Shown piece by piece: positions 42,870 through 54,800 of a stretch of 64,000 nt of DNA; positions within the stretch are counted from its first letter, which is position 1; each line of letters opens with the position of its first letter. Where the stretch lies: contig OZ022256.1 in NCBI GenBank assembly GCA_963978905.1, forward strand, positions 28,731,426 through 28,795,425, read 5' to 3'. The DNA comes from Trichostrongylus colubriformis. Its lineage: Eukaryota > Nematoda > Chromadorea > Rhabditida > Trichostrongylidae. The notes below the pieces were generated by a model. It was not told the origin of the DNA, made no database searches, and saw only the letters and a program-made list of their open reading frames with translations. The position numbers were made by a program, and so were the translations under genes.

Positions 42870-43720
42870 TATCTTCATTGATCATGGAATGTGCAATGTC
42901 CACCTTTGCCGGATAACCGAACGTTACCATACAAACGCTTAATCAATTTATGGACTTCACTGAAGGAGGATAGGCACTGGTTCAGTATAATTATGTCTTT
43001 CAAGAGCAGCTCGGCAAAAGCGTAGTAGAGCCTGTGGAGGGCGACAATACAGAAGAGGAAGTCTAGGTCATTACATCCTCACGAGCCAGTACTGAAGCCA
43101 CAAAAGCTACAACGACGCTTCGCATTGTCTCGACGCATCAGCCAATTATGAGGGCTGCCCGTCTTTGAACACTTCTTACATAGGGTCCATCTATCCTTCC
43201 TTTACTACGTGGTCCTGTGCTACGATTGCGAACTGGCATGATAGCTACAATCTCGGACGTTCCTCCAGATTCGCATACACGAAATGGATCGCGATGCTAC
43301 TCGCTTTTATGATTCAAGGTTCACAGATAACCACCTTCGTAACACAAATACGGACACCTCGTACGTCACGGGTCACCTTCGGTCTGAAGCCATTACCCTT
43401 CCTCCTGGCGGGAACAACTCATTATCATTTGGACAGACACCAAGAAGCACATTCGGCTCAGGAAATAAAAGCCAAATTTGTCGTGGATAATCTCCTCTTA
43501 ACTTCGGATTCATGTGAAGAGGCGCAGCTCTTCTACAGCAAGTCAAAAGCAATATTCGGTGAGTTGCGAATGAACTTGCGGGAGTTTATCACTAACGATG
43601 GAACGGTCATGGACTCAATGTTGAAAAAGCAATCAGCCATCGCTTAAAAGTGATTGGCATACTATAGGATGCTCGAACAGATATTGTGGTACTACGGTGC
43701 ACTAAAGGAAATCCCGGTAG
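42870..43720 (+). pseudogene. BEL/Pao reverse transcriptase remnant
   Basis: In order: a block near 42900-43010 with YKRLINLWTSLKED; then GPSILPLL and RLRTGMIATISDV near 43190-43250 (palm, first aspartate region); then VTFGLKPLPFLLAGTTHYHL; then FVVDNLLLTSDSCEEAQLFY with V-V-D-N at 43480-43491, the Pao version of the catalytic YVDD box; then LRMNLREFITND. After 43650, LKVIGILWD continues the Pao pattern. No integrase follows; the sequence changes to RTE near 43.88 kb. Confidence 0.75.
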
Positions 43721-43879
43721 CTAGTAAGCGAACGGTGACAAGCAAGCAGCAGAAAGAAGATCAAGCATCAGACGCTGTTAACGCGATATCAGTGATCGAG
43801 AAGCTATCATTTCAGCTTCATGCAAGAATATAAATATCGCGAGTATCCATAAAAATACCGTTTAGAAACACCATCCTGG

Positions 43880-45088
43880 AATCAGCAGTTGCTTATGCCA
43901 CAAAAAGGTGGTGAAAGGACAGCATTTCTGCAGACCTATTCTTGGCAGGTGACTCAGCCCTCCATCCTCATCGTGCAGAGTATTTTAACCAGTGAATTTC
44001 CCATAGAAAGATTTCATATTCGTGAAAAGGGTCTAAGGCGATACCTCTGTCCGAAAAGGGCCATCGCAAAGACTGCGAACTATCGTTCGATAAGTCTGCT
44101 CTCCATAGTGTATAAAACTTTCACAAGACTTCTTGCCAACCAGTGGAGCGATCCGGTCTTCGTAGAATTTCTCTTGCCTAGATCATGGTCAGACTGCCTC
44201 CCAGCTCATCGAGAGGAGTCGCGAGTATTTTCTACCACTGGACCTTGTTTTCGTGGACTACAAGAGGGAATTCGACTCTGTGAAAAAAGTGCTTTCCTCA
44301 AAGCTCTGGCGCGTACTGTACTTCTCAGTGCTTACAATCACTTGCTCGATGAGTGCTTCTCCAACACCTCATCTACGATACAGTTGTTCGCACGAAAACT
44401 CATGGTCCGCATCGAGAATGGAGCGCGCCAAGAAGACACTAGATCCCTTGGGTGGTTTAGTGCCGCGTTGAAGAACGTCATGGCCAGTCAGCACTAGGAA
44501 AACAAGGGCTGTCTCATCAATGGAAAACAGATCAGCAATATTCGCTTTGTCGATGATATCGTTTCGGTATTGAGTAACATCGCAGAGATGGAAATAATGA
44601 TCAAGCTCAATATGGCTGGGGCAAAAATCGGTTTGAAGGTGAACATGCAAAAGACGGAAATTCATGGTTAACCAGTGCTGTAAGTGCTGACCAGTGCAGT
44701 GGCAATAGAATTGTCTGGAATCACCACTCAGCAGGTGGAGTCTTACTTATATCTAGGAAGGGAAAAGTACATGGTGAACGATCTGACAGCCGAAATATAA
44801 CGTAGGAGACGCGCGTCATGGGCAGCTTTTCACTCGATTCGTGAAGTGCAAAGAGATGCAGATCGGGAAGCACCGATCTTCAACGCCTCAGTACTGCCGG
44901 CACTATGCTACGCAACGGAAACCTGGCTAGAAGGCAGTATCCAGAGCAGTACAGTCCACCCATTGTGCGCTGAAAAGATGCTGGAAGCTTTCTGGAGATC
45001 ATGTATCAGCAATATGGAGAATATAAATTTTCATCATGAATGGAAGATCCTACTCAGCATGTTCGTGAAAATGCCACACCTTTCATAA
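43880..45088 (+). pseudogene. RTE-type LINE reverse transcriptase remnant
   Basis: Pieces in order: ANYRSISLLSIVYKTFTRLL (44075-44135), VDYKREFDSVKK (44250, first palm aspartate), ARQEDTRSLGWFSAALKNVM (44428-44487, the usual RQGDT.SP.LF block), and IRFVDDIVSVLSNIAEME with catalytic F-V-D-D at 44545-44556. Then come GAKIGLKVNMQKTE, ESYLYLGREKYMVNDLTAEI, RRRRASWAAFHSIREVQ and FNASVLPALCYATETW. This is the RTE thumb and C-terminal signature. Stops break the frame. The element ends around 45.09 kb without a recognised tail. Confidence 0.8.
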
Positions 45089-45361
45089 ATTGTGTAGGCT
45101 CTTATAGTATTCCAGTATTTGTGCCTTCCTTCCGACAGCACTTCGAAGAGTCTGAGAACACTTTATTAATGGCACAACTGACTTAGAAAAATAATGACAT
45201 ATGCTAAGTTCATAGATCTATGACTTCGTGGACTGATCTCATTCGTACGAAAGAGAAAATATACTATTCAGTGCACATAGGCGGCCATGAACATTTGGAA
45301 GTTCATTATTTCACAGTGCTTTTTCAGTAGATTGGAGAGTTCGGAGGTGTCATCGGCAATG

Positions 45362-48300
45362 TTATTTGGCCTCCTCCGTTTTCGTTTCCGTTGATTGTGC
45401 TGCGGGAGCTGGCGAGCCCACGATTTTGATCGGAATAGCACGTGCTGGCGAACCTTCCTTAATCGAGTAAAGTTATTTCTGAATTTTTTTTTGAGATGAA
45501 AGCGGTGACCATTAAAAGCACGGCGAATCAATTTACCTTCGGTTTTAGAGGAATGGCTTCAATCGTAAGTACTCCATCACTGGTCAGCTTGCTTGATACA
45601 CCTTCTGGCTGAACGTTTCGCGGCAAATTGAACTTTCTAAAAAAGCGGTGTACTGCATAGGACACTATCTTGAGCATATGTGAAAAGGAAAAGCTAACAT
45701 GTTTTTGTCCCAACCATGTCTTACGAAGTATTGTCCCGACAGAGTGTTTTGTGAAGCTGCACGACCATGCAATCTTTCTTAAAGCAACACGAGGGATAGA
45801 TTGGGTATTCATGAGTGGGAAAGCCCGCTCCTCGTAAGTTGCCCCAAAAGCTTCAGTTTGGCCGAGTTCATACTTTGCGCACCGACGCCGACACCGCCGG
45901 TGACAGCGGCAAAATCATGTGCCCGCCGCCGACCACGGCGGCATTCCAGTGACGCCGTCCAGCTGTAAAACGCTTTACCCAACCACACTACAGTATGATG
46001 ATCGTGACAGAGCCCACGAATTCGGATTCGAAATTCGTATAGCTTGGCACTATGCCAAGTTTTGAATTCGTATTCATGGGCTCTTCCCACGATCATCATA
46101 CCGTAGTGCGGTTGGGTCGACCATTTAACAAACGGAACGCGACACCGAAGTGCCGCCGTGGTCGGCGTCGGTACAAAAAGTATGAACGCGGGCTATGGCT
46201 CCACGGCGATGCGCTCGGTCACGCCACCCCTCCATGCCGCATCCATGCCCGAGCAGCGGTGTAGGGGTGGAACTCCAGCAGCGGCTCGATTAGAATGCAT
46301 GTGCGCGTGCAGACGTAATTTTTATGTGATATGGCGTAAAAAATATTAACTTTTCCTCGTAGATTTCTTTGTTGGTTTGGTTCAGTTCAATTACGCCCCT
46401 TCTTCTTTCTAAGATTTTCGCATCCTACAAAGCGTGACCCTCGCGTTATACCAAGGATGATATAAAATTATGTTATTTTCTGAGTGTACGCATAATTCGT
46501 AAGGGATAGTTCAAAGGCCCGTGGCCTTAATTTATGTGCGATAGGAACCAACGGAAAAGCTCGTTTGGTACCCATCACTCGGCCTTTTGGCCGCTTCAAT
46601 CCATTTCCCACCTTTGCGGTGCTATTAGCACCTCTACTTATGTGTCGACCAAATTACACATCGTGTTGCCTTTGTGGCGCAGTATCACTGATACCGAACG
46701 TAAATTGGGCCACGTCGTAAGTTTAGCTCACAATAAGAAAGAGTCGCAACTTTCGCGTGTGGTAATTTCCAAGATCCTCTTGATCTTAGCGTTACCGGCA
46801 TCTGCGGTTGTTCTTATCTTCCTTAACTGCTAGTTTTGGGCAGATTATTGTCGTTTCAGGTGTGTCCATTTGCTCGTGAGGGCTTGCTGCTGCACCAATA
46901 TACTCTTTGACTACTTAAAAAAGGTTGCATTTGTATTTTGAAGGCACTGCTGCATATTTACATTAGAAATACCACTGCATCTAACATCTATCCACATATT
47001 GTTGTATGAGGGCACCAAGAGAAGACAAAACAAAACGAACGAACTAAACTTTCGCAAACCATTTTTCATGTTTTGCGCATGCTTTGTTTGCTTGTTTTCC
47101 GTCTCATTTATAGGCCCCTCGAATTACGATGCCTATCCCAGGAACCCCACCATTGTGTTTGCGGATTTTAAAGCATGCCAGCCGTGAATATGCAGTAAAC
47201 TATGTAATTTCTGAAATGGGTTTGCACTTTTCCTAAATGGTAGGTGTCTAGTCCTATTATCTACGTACAGTCCATTTCAATTACGGCTGGCAGGGCGAGG
47301 CCTACGGACTTGTATCGATCTCTCTCACCCCGTCACACACTCTCACCCAACTCTGTGGGTCACGCCCCGTCAGCCTACGGGAACTGGACTGTAACAGGGA
47401 AGTTCAGAAGTTCGCCATTATCTCTCATGAAAGAGCAATTTGAGAAGAGTAGTTCCCCTTGAAAGCGAATGAGCGGAACGTCAATATAGAATGACAAATG
47501 TAAAATATTCAATTGAGCGAGGCATATAAATTCTTGGAAAGCACTGAAGAAATTCTTATAGGCGCCAAATTTTACAAATCAATGTACCTTCCTGGCTGTA
47601 AGATATCAAGGAAGGTACAGAGCGATGTTCACCTCGTCTTCAATCAACATTGTGAATCCGTCAATCCAGTCCGAGCTATTCTATTGACATGACAGTCGAA
47701 GCTATTCTATTAACAAATGCAGTGAAGTAAGGGAAGCTGAGGTTGGAATGCCAACTATGTAGAGGTTTGTGCGTATGCCACCATTCCAGAATTTTTCCGT
47801 GAACCGTTTCTTTTTTTGACGTTTTTCATTGTTGTGCAAAGGAAGAGGTTGATACATCGAGCAAGCTGCGGGCCAGTTTTGTTTATTGTTTTTCAATGCA
47901 TTTTTTATGTATTTGTTCATCAAAATTTTTCAAAATTATAGGTAACTGTATTAGTAGTCAGTGCACCATCGTCGTCGAGTATACATGAATCAAAACGAGC
48001 ACGAAAGCACAGTCCCCGGGTCTGCAAGAATTCCGATACGGGTTGGGTGAAATGACGTCAAATTCCAGTAAACATTGATGTCGTCTGTTCTGTGGGAGAG
48101 GGGGTTCTGCGTGAATTTGGCCTACACATCTTCATGGAAGACATAAACATAGATGAAAGCATTGATGACGAAAGCCGTTGACTCCTTCAAACTCCATAAT
48201 TTGAAAGCAACCTAAAATTGCTGTGCTGAAAAGTCCGCGCCGATTATGGACTCACGAGCACTTCCTATGCACGTGCACTGGGCATGGTGATGAGGCATGA

Positions 48301-48857
48301 GCATACAGTAGAAAAATCTGTCCTTTCATGAAAGTGAGATTTCCCGCAGATCTCGGGAATTCTGAGAAACTAGGAAGGGAATTCGCAACAATCTCTGAGA
48401 AGGATAGCTACTCTTTTTTTCATGTGCAACCACTCATGTGGTAGCGCGAGTAACGTTGAAATTCGAAATTTCAAAAGAAACCCTTGAATTGATTTGTTTC
48501 CCAGTTGGTGAAAAGTGTTAGAAATGCTTCATGTTGTTTGAGATGAGGGAATGCGTGAAGAAGACTGCTACCAGTGAGCATTAAGACGAGATGCCCTGCA
48601 CTATTTTTTCATCTCATACATGCACGCGGCAACTGCAACAAATAGAAAGATTTTGGAACTGCTAGCAAAACAACTTGGGACCGAATAAGTAATATCCGTA
48701 ACGATCAGTCAGTGATCCGTTCTGAACCATTGAATATACACCACAAAAAACCGTGTGAACTTGTTTACCTGATGAAGTGTCTTTCGATAGTTCCAAATTC
48801 GTCCTGCTTTTCGCCATGTTTCCCTTCCACTACAATGAACTGTCCAATGACTGAAAT
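45362..48857 (-). CDS. Small heat shock protein (alpha-crystallin family), three 3' exons
   Basis: Small HSPs are ATP-independent chaperones that form oligomers. Minus-strand exons are 48857-48769, 45636-45537 and 45457-45362 (stop TAA), with GT/AG sites and matching phases. The first supplies FIVVEGKHGEKQDEFGTIER. The second supplies KFNLPRNVQPEGVSSKLTSD and GVLTIEA, the conserved end of the alpha-crystallin domain. The last supplies ARAIPIKIVG, whose IPI is the I-x-I tail motif that docks on neighbouring subunits, then a Glu/Lys tail. The intron between the first two is 3,132 bases and contains MITEs at 45860-46193 and 47268-47391. The N-terminal region and first beta-strands must lie on exons above 48.86 kb; I could not identify them, so the gene is partial or broken there. 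Closest in layout to HSP-25-like proteins. The coordinates given cover only the recognised exons. Confidence 0.82.
45860..46193. repeat. Palindromic MITE, PIF/Harbinger-type, long form
   Basis: It starts GGCCGAGTTCATACTTTGCG and ends with the inverse of GCCCGCGTTCATAC. The interior palindrome pairs CCACACTACAGTATGATGAT with its complement near 46100, and AATTCG-rich blocks pair around the centre. It matches the architecture of 9024-9413. Flanks are TTT and TAT, so the target duplication is eroded. It lies in the small HSP intron. Confidence 0.65.
47268..47391. repeat. Tc1/mariner-type MITE (copy b)
   Basis: Nearly identical to 1908-2030 over its whole length, with the same ends, CAGTCCATTTC and the inverse of CAGTCCAGTTCC. 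TA lies on both sides (47266-47267, 47392-47393). It lies in the intron of the small HSP gene. The high identity suggests recent spread. Confidence 0.85.
47583..47619. repeat. Perfect 10-bp hairpin
   Basis: TGTACCTTCC and GGAAGGTACA are separated by 17 bases. Function unknown; it lies in the small HSP intron. Confidence 0.5.
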
Positions 48858-49009
48858 CTGAAAGCATAGCGATAAGCAAGACACATTGTTCGCTACGGAG
48901 CACATACCTCCACACCATCACATCTATAGAGCAAAGCAGCGCCGGATTGAGCTTGAAACATAAGGGGTTTTGGCAATCCGCCAGAACCCGCACGCTTTTT
49001 TATGACATA

Positions 49010-49198
49010 CAGTGTGTCCCAAAAGTATAGTTTACCCTATTTTTCATCTATATCCCTGGACTAAACCAGCGATTCACCCGATTTTTAACAGCAATACCTG
49101 ATGGCTATAGTGATCAAACGCATCAGTGAAGCTGAAAACAAAGAATCACAGAATGTTTATTCACCTTTTTTTCCAAAATCAGAGTGTCCCAAAAGTAT
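49010..49198. repeat. Direct copies of a GTGTCCCAAAAGTAT motif
   Basis: CAGTGTGTCCCAAAAGTATA (49010) and CAGAGTGTCCCAAAAGTATG (49180) are direct repeats about 170 bases apart. Such sequences resemble mariner-type transposon ends, but no inverted partner was found. Confidence 0.4.
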
Positions 49199-49199
49199 G

Positions 49200-49850
49200 G
49201 CTTCACCCAGGGGATTCAATTTTTTTCCACGATAAATCCGTTTTCCTTTTAAACGCACTTTGTAAGCAATCTCTTGAAAGTAGCGACGCAGTTGATGACT
49301 GTTATTGTATCCAATACAAAATAAGGCGTGATTTCCTGATGTTAGGAGCACACCTACAGTTTCAGCATTCCATACACACTTCTGCATTTTGTGAAGGCCA
49401 ATAAATAAGTGTAAGCACATATTGGCTTACACAGAAGTAGTCTGCTGGAGTCATATTACTCCCAAAGACTCAAAGGGGCCACTCTTTCGCCTAGCCACCA
49501 CAGAATGTGCTTTGACAAAGCGTTGGTTTCGGTTATGGCTCCCTGGCACCCTTCCATTGTGCTCATTACTACCAATTTTATCAGGATCTGTTTTTCTCAA
49601 ATGAACCGCCATCATTAAGCCACTCGTTAAACGTTGAATGGATTGCATCTGTTCAAGAATTAGCTGGAAACAACGGTTAAAGAAAAATATGCCATTCTTC
49701 TCTGAAACATGCTATTCATGCTTTTTCAAGTTCACGTCAACGTATCATTCCAAGTAGGAGAAGGGAATCCTCATGAGATGGAAATGACTGGGTAGATTTG
49801 TGAATAATTGAGCACATTCATTCTGGACGACAAATGCACGTCCCGCGGTA
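49200..49850. other. No supported gene
   Basis: A minus-strand frame at 49157-49420 and another at 49451-49648 could be one decayed open frame, but no motif is recognisable. The missing 5' exons of the small HSP could lie here; I did not find them. Confidence 0.4.
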
Positions 49851-49853
49851 CGG

Positions 49854-50071
49854 GTGAGGCTACTTACGCCGGAAAATAGCTTCGCGACGTTGCACTCGCG
49901 GCGCCACCAGTACGGCTTGCGAATCGGCAGAGCGTAGGTGCGTCACCTCTGCGCTTCCACCCATGCCACACTGCTTCGCTTGAAGGCTGCCGTGCCTTGC
50001 CACTGGCACTCGCACCCACCGCGCCGCTCGCCGCAGGCGGCCATGCGATTTTCCGGCGTAAGTAGCCTCAC
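49854..50071. repeat. GC-rich MITE, 218 bp
   Basis: The ends GTGAGGCTACTTACGCCGGA and the exact inverse TCCGGCGTAAGTAGCCTCAC bound a GC-rich segment, in contrast to AT-rich flanks. The inversion continues weakly outward (CGCGGT on both sides). No target duplication is clear. Open frames on both strands here are compositional. Confidence 0.7.
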
Positions 50072-50074
50072 ACC

Positions 50075-50555
50075 GCGACCAAGCTCTTCCTCGCAAAAAC
50101 GCACGTGCCCCACGCTGGAAGCAACGCTGTACCTGTGTTCGGTACTATTTTTCTAAATGATCTGTTCACACTTCCAACTGAACATGAGGCTTGGGTACGA
50201 CGCCATGTGAAACGCGCATTTATCGCGAAGAGTGAACGCGGCCTCAATGAATCGACGACACAACACCACATACAACTCCTCTCCCTCGAGAAAATAGGAC
50301 CTTTTACGAATGATACCTCGACACAAGTTTGACCCCGGTATTCAGCAGTTTCGCGTTGAATTACTGTTCATATGATGAGTTGGTTGTCAATCTCAAATCA
50401 CTAATTGCTCGAGAAAAAGGGTTTTCTGCCCCAGCCCTGTTCGTTCATCCACTTTGTTTTCTTATACTCTAACAGTTGTGCAGTTATCAGGTGAGTAGCA
50501 AAGGGCATTAATCTATCTCTGAACACATCCTACGAAACGGTTTGTTGGACACTAC
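50075..50555. other. No supported gene
   Basis: Only short frames; nothing recognised between the GC-rich MITE and the mariner. Confidence 0.4.
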
Positions 50556-50748
50556 TATTAGGTTGTTGCAAAATTAATTTCGGTTTTAGGGTATGTATAA
50601 TATAAATAAGTGGATTATTTACCCTGAACTATTCCATCCCAAGGAACGCCAGGCATACCATTTGGTGGGTTTTTTCTGCTCTTTCAGAAACTTCTATGAA
50701 TGTCGCTCTAAGTTTTCCAGCCGGCCTTTTCCAGGGCTGCGTATAATC

Positions 50749-51814
50749 ATGAACCGACGCGACTATCGAGTCATCATGCTTTATGAGTTTAAATTGGAAC
50801 ACTCCGCAGCGGAGGCAGCTCGTAATCTCAGCAGTGTTTTTGGGACGAATTGTCCTTGCGAACGAACAGTGAAGCTCTGGTTTAAAAGATTTGCTTCTGG
50901 CGATTTTGATCTCGAAGAGAAGTCGGGTCGCGGCCGCAGGTCATCGCTTAATGATCAAGATTTAAGGAGAGCCGTCGAAGCAAATCCGGAGACGAATACT
51001 CGTACGTTAGCAGAAGACCTAGGCGTACATTACTCTACGCCTAGGTCTTCTGCTGCTTCGACATCTTCTTCACCTTGCCGATTGTCAGCAATGCCTGGAG
51101 CTGACAATCGGCAAGGTGAAGAAGATGTCGAAGTGGGTGCCTCATGACCTGACCGATGAGCAGCGTCTGGCACGTTTCGACACCTGCTCTAATCTCCTAG
51201 TTCGCCATAAAAATGAGCCATTTGTAAACCGTATTATAACTGCAGATGAAAAATGGGTTCTTTGTGATAACAGGAAGCGGGGATTAGTCTGGGTAGATAA
51301 GGATGCTCCTCCAAAAACTTTTCCTAAACCCGACCTTCACCCTAAAAAGGTTATGATTACTGTGTGTTGGTGTTGTAAAGGTGTAATCCATTACAGTTTC
51401 TTGCAACCTGGTCAGCCAGTCACAGCAGAGTCTTACTGTTGTGATCTGGAGCAAATGTATAGAAAGTTGCAAAAATTGTGGCCGGCGGTGGTGAATAGAA
51501 GAGAACCGATCCTGTTGCAGGACAACGCAAGGCCGCACACCTCACAAATCACTCGGCAAAAATTGACCCACTTGGGTATAGAAGTTCTCCCTCACCCAGC
51601 GTATTCTCCCGACCTTTCCCCAACAGACTATCACTTTTTTCGAGCCCTCAATTCTCATCTGCGTCAGAAACAATTTACTAATTTAGACGATGTTGAATGT
51701 GCCTTCCTTGACTTCGTTGATTCTCGTGATAGTAGTTTTTATAGTGAAGGCTTAGATTTATTGCCTGTTCGTTGGCAAAAGTGTGTAGATTCTGATGGTT
51801 TTTACTTCGATTAA
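50749..51814 (+). pseudogene. Mariner transposase broken by an inverted duplication
   Basis: The reading starts MNRRDYRVIMLYEFKLEHSA. The paired helix-turn-helix follows, with VKLWFKRFASGDFDLEEKSG and a GRGRR hook, up to LGVHYST near 51035. A 64-bp rearranged segment then shifts the frame. The protein resumes with GKVKKMSKWVPHDLTDEQ at about 51109 and runs to a stop at 51814. The catalytic triad is complete: D in TADEKW (51245), D in QDNARPH (51521) and D in SPTDYHFF (51626), with 34 residues between the last two, the D34D signature of mariners. YSPDL is also present. Apart from the rearrangement I see no stop, so inactivation may be recent. Confidence 0.88.
51009..51133. repeat. Two adjacent perfect inverted repeats in the mariner transposase
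   Basis: First: 51009-51027 pairs with 51036-51054 (19 bp, AGCAGAAGACCTAGGCGTA, 8-base loop). Second: 51056-51089 pairs with 51100-51133 (34 bp, starting CTTCGACATCTTCTTCACCT, 10-base loop). The middle segment is thus an inverted copy of upstream transposase sequence followed by an inverted copy of downstream sequence. Confidence 0.92.
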
Positions 51815-51899
51815 TAAACTTGTGTTTAAGCTGAGTTATAGTAGTTTGAAGTATGCGGTCCATTTCCGAAATTAATTTTGCAACAACCTAATAATTATC

Positions 51900-54800
51900 A
51901 ACATGTACAGAAAACCTATTCATTGGAATGGTATCGGTGAAAAAACTTCTAGCGTAATGTACGTATGAATGGTAGCTGTCTTGGACTTCGCACCAGGTCA
52001 ACGGTGGTTTGAACCTTTAATGGTGGCTCCGGACAGAGGCTCAGGCCTCTGCTGAGGATTACTCACTCTTCGAGAGAGGGGGCCGACCTGTATTTTGGGT
52101 TGGATGGGGTGTCGCATTTTGAAAAACTAGCCGACCATTTCTCGACACTCATGCACCCTTGAGAAAATTTTGGGCTCGTTGATCTATTTCGAAGAAAGAG
52201 TTCCGCCGATGGATAATCATACCTACAATTAGCATTAGACAGCATTGTTGTTACCACCGATTGACGATCTTCATCCCCTTTTTGGAAGACGGCTCTGGTA
52301 TAAACACAACACACCTACATAAGACGTGTCAATCGATCGAGATCGTCAGAGAGGTGGGAAAAGGGGCTGTACCGGAGATCCACCTCCCCTTTCGGGAAGG
52401 TCGCATTTCGGAAAAGAGGAACAACGGAGCATACCAGCTATGGGAAATGGAAGAGTGAAAATGCGCAGCCGTGGAGATGCCTGACCAGTACAAACCTTTA
52501 GATCATCAGGTCCTTTGAACTGAGCCACATCCATGGTAACAATAAGTGAGTCATCAGTGGCATGAAGCGAAGAAATATGTCCTCCAAGTGGCGAAGGAAA
52601 AGACGGAAATGACGTCTGAAAAGCAATATAATCATTATCTGAAATCTGAAAAGCAATGTAATCATTATTTATAATCGGCCCTTATCATCAAATGCACAAA
52701 CTTCGGACACATGCCAGGCTGTTTTCGATCTTTGTGGACGCCCACATGTTTCAAGCGATATGTTTGTTGTGTGCGCCCCCACTCCAAGAGGGACGCAAAG
52801 AAACAGCTGTTCGAGCATCTGAGTCATGAGAAAGCTCTGACATAAATCCCACCGTATGAGCTCGTTCCAAAGCCACAAATTTCACGAAAAGAGGTGCAGT
52901 GTATTCGGCTCTATTCAGAACATGTGTGACGCAGTTCAGAACATGTGGAATGCTCCAGAGGAATCAAGAGAAAACTTTGATGGGGAATCACCCTAGTACA
53001 CTTTCATAAGCTCCGGTTCTACGTGATCCTCACGCACATTACCGGTCTGGAAACGCAGCATTTAGTGACTTAGTCAGCTCCTTGACATGAAAATGCCCCG
53101 CTCTTGTGCTGAACTTTTTAAAAAGTCGTAAAATACAGATTTATGCATTTCGATGTGAAATGCGCTTCAAACTTTATCATGCTCTAAAATATAAAAATGC
53201 TCGGTGGCAGATAGGTGGCTCAACCTGCAATTCAGCATTAGGATAAGACTGCCCAAGATATCTTTGCAGATGATGAGAGCATTTTGACTGGAGGGTCTGC
53301 TCCTGACTCAACTCACGTACATATGTAAATGTAGTTTTGATAACACACATACCATATGTTTGGTCTCCTCCAGTACTTTAGCTAAGCTATCCCAAAAATA
53401 ATAATACCTAATGAACCCCAAAAATTATTGTCTGGCTTACCATAAGATCGAAAAGCTCCATAGAGCAACGCAGGAATCTGTGAAAGAATGGAAGCAGCTT
53501 TTCTCAAGGCAATCGTATTAGCGTGAACTAATTATTACCAGATATTACGCACCACAATTACGAGAGGAGCTCCTCTGTGTATCCCCCTTCAACCACATTG
53601 CGAGATCTCTCTGATAATGATGCTCACAGTTCAGAAATCCAGTGGTAGGCCGGTAGGAGCTTCACAGTTCAAAAATCCACTGAGCGACTGGTGGGGTGCA
53701 ATTATAAACGAACATGCCGCATCATACATTCAGATGGAATTGGTCAAGATACAAGTTACCGAATGATCTCAAGCCTCAGTATAGCGATTAATCATCACTG
53801 AAAAAGACTCTCTTCTTCTGAGTTTAGTGGTCATGCTTTCACGTCTATAGCCGACTTTCTATCAATGGCCACTATGTCAGTTACCATCACCGAATTCAGA
53901 AATGAACAGAAATTATCGAAATAGCTGCTTTGAGGAGTTGACATCTCAAACAAAGTAGTTCGCCACCTTCGATGGAGGGGTGAATTCTTCTCGACAAAAT
54001 GGCCAAATCACTGAGATATTATCAGAGATCAAACATTTGTAGTCCGGGGGTAGTTTCACAATTTTCGTCACATCTACGAAATACAAGGCTGAGCAAGGCA
54101 TTCGTTACAATGTAATCCATAACCCACAACGGCTGCAGACGTGCTCTATACTATAAACTTTTGAAAGCCTTGGTGCATCCCAATGTAAAAAACTTCAATC
54201 TCAAAAACGAACCGGTAAGATATGCGAAGGAAATGTGGTACTTTGCGGATGCGTTGCAATTCGAATACGAGGAGTTTCTTCGATCACCTTTTTCTCGTAG
54301 GTTCTATTATAAGAGGTGCTCTGATTGTAGGTTGTCATTTCTCCTTCTGAATCAAACTTGTTAATGTTACAAAAACCTCGCTGAAATTTTCGCGACAGTG
54401 CTCGACTGAAGATATAGCAATGGGAACCGAAAAAAATGGAATCGATACAAAATCAAGCCAGAAGAGTAACAAGCGAGTTGTTATCACTTCTCTTTCTTTG
54501 ATAATATGTGTTACTCTGAACAGCAATGACTATGAGATATCCCTTAAATACCTACACAACACGTTTGAGACATGTTTCATAACGAAATAAAGAGGAATCG
54601 CAATGGTACCGGACTGCGAAATATTTTGTAGTTTCACATCGCTTCCTAAAAAGGAGGCTTTGGGACGAATTAATGCATAGAGAATAAGATAGATAGTGGA
54701 TCCACACCGACAACTGAAAGAGTCGCTTAACATGCACCTACCATGGATGGCAGTGACTTTTTTGCATCTGGAGGTACGAGGCTAGTGGTAATACTGAGAG

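Larger units (their letters stand above)
50558..51891 (+). mobile_element. Mariner transposon, bandit-like, 1,334 bp
   Basis: The inverted ends TTAGGTTGTTGCAAAATTAA are identical for at least 28 bases and flanked by TA (50556-50557 and 51892-51893). The length is normal for a complete mariner. It encodes a transposase on the plus strand that is interrupted only at 51036-51099. The bandit mariner was described from the hookworm Ancylostoma; the relationship here is from memory of its type and needs alignment. Confidence 0.88.

Noticed and set aside
48870..48990. Candidate upstream exon of the small HSP, ending before a GTATGTG donor near 48905
   Set aside because: The only in-phase frame gives a peptide unlike the start of an alpha-crystallin domain, so it was not added to the gene.
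49860..50156. GC-rich open frames on both strands
   Set aside because: They fall inside the GC-rich MITE bounded by perfect inverted ends; no domain is visible.
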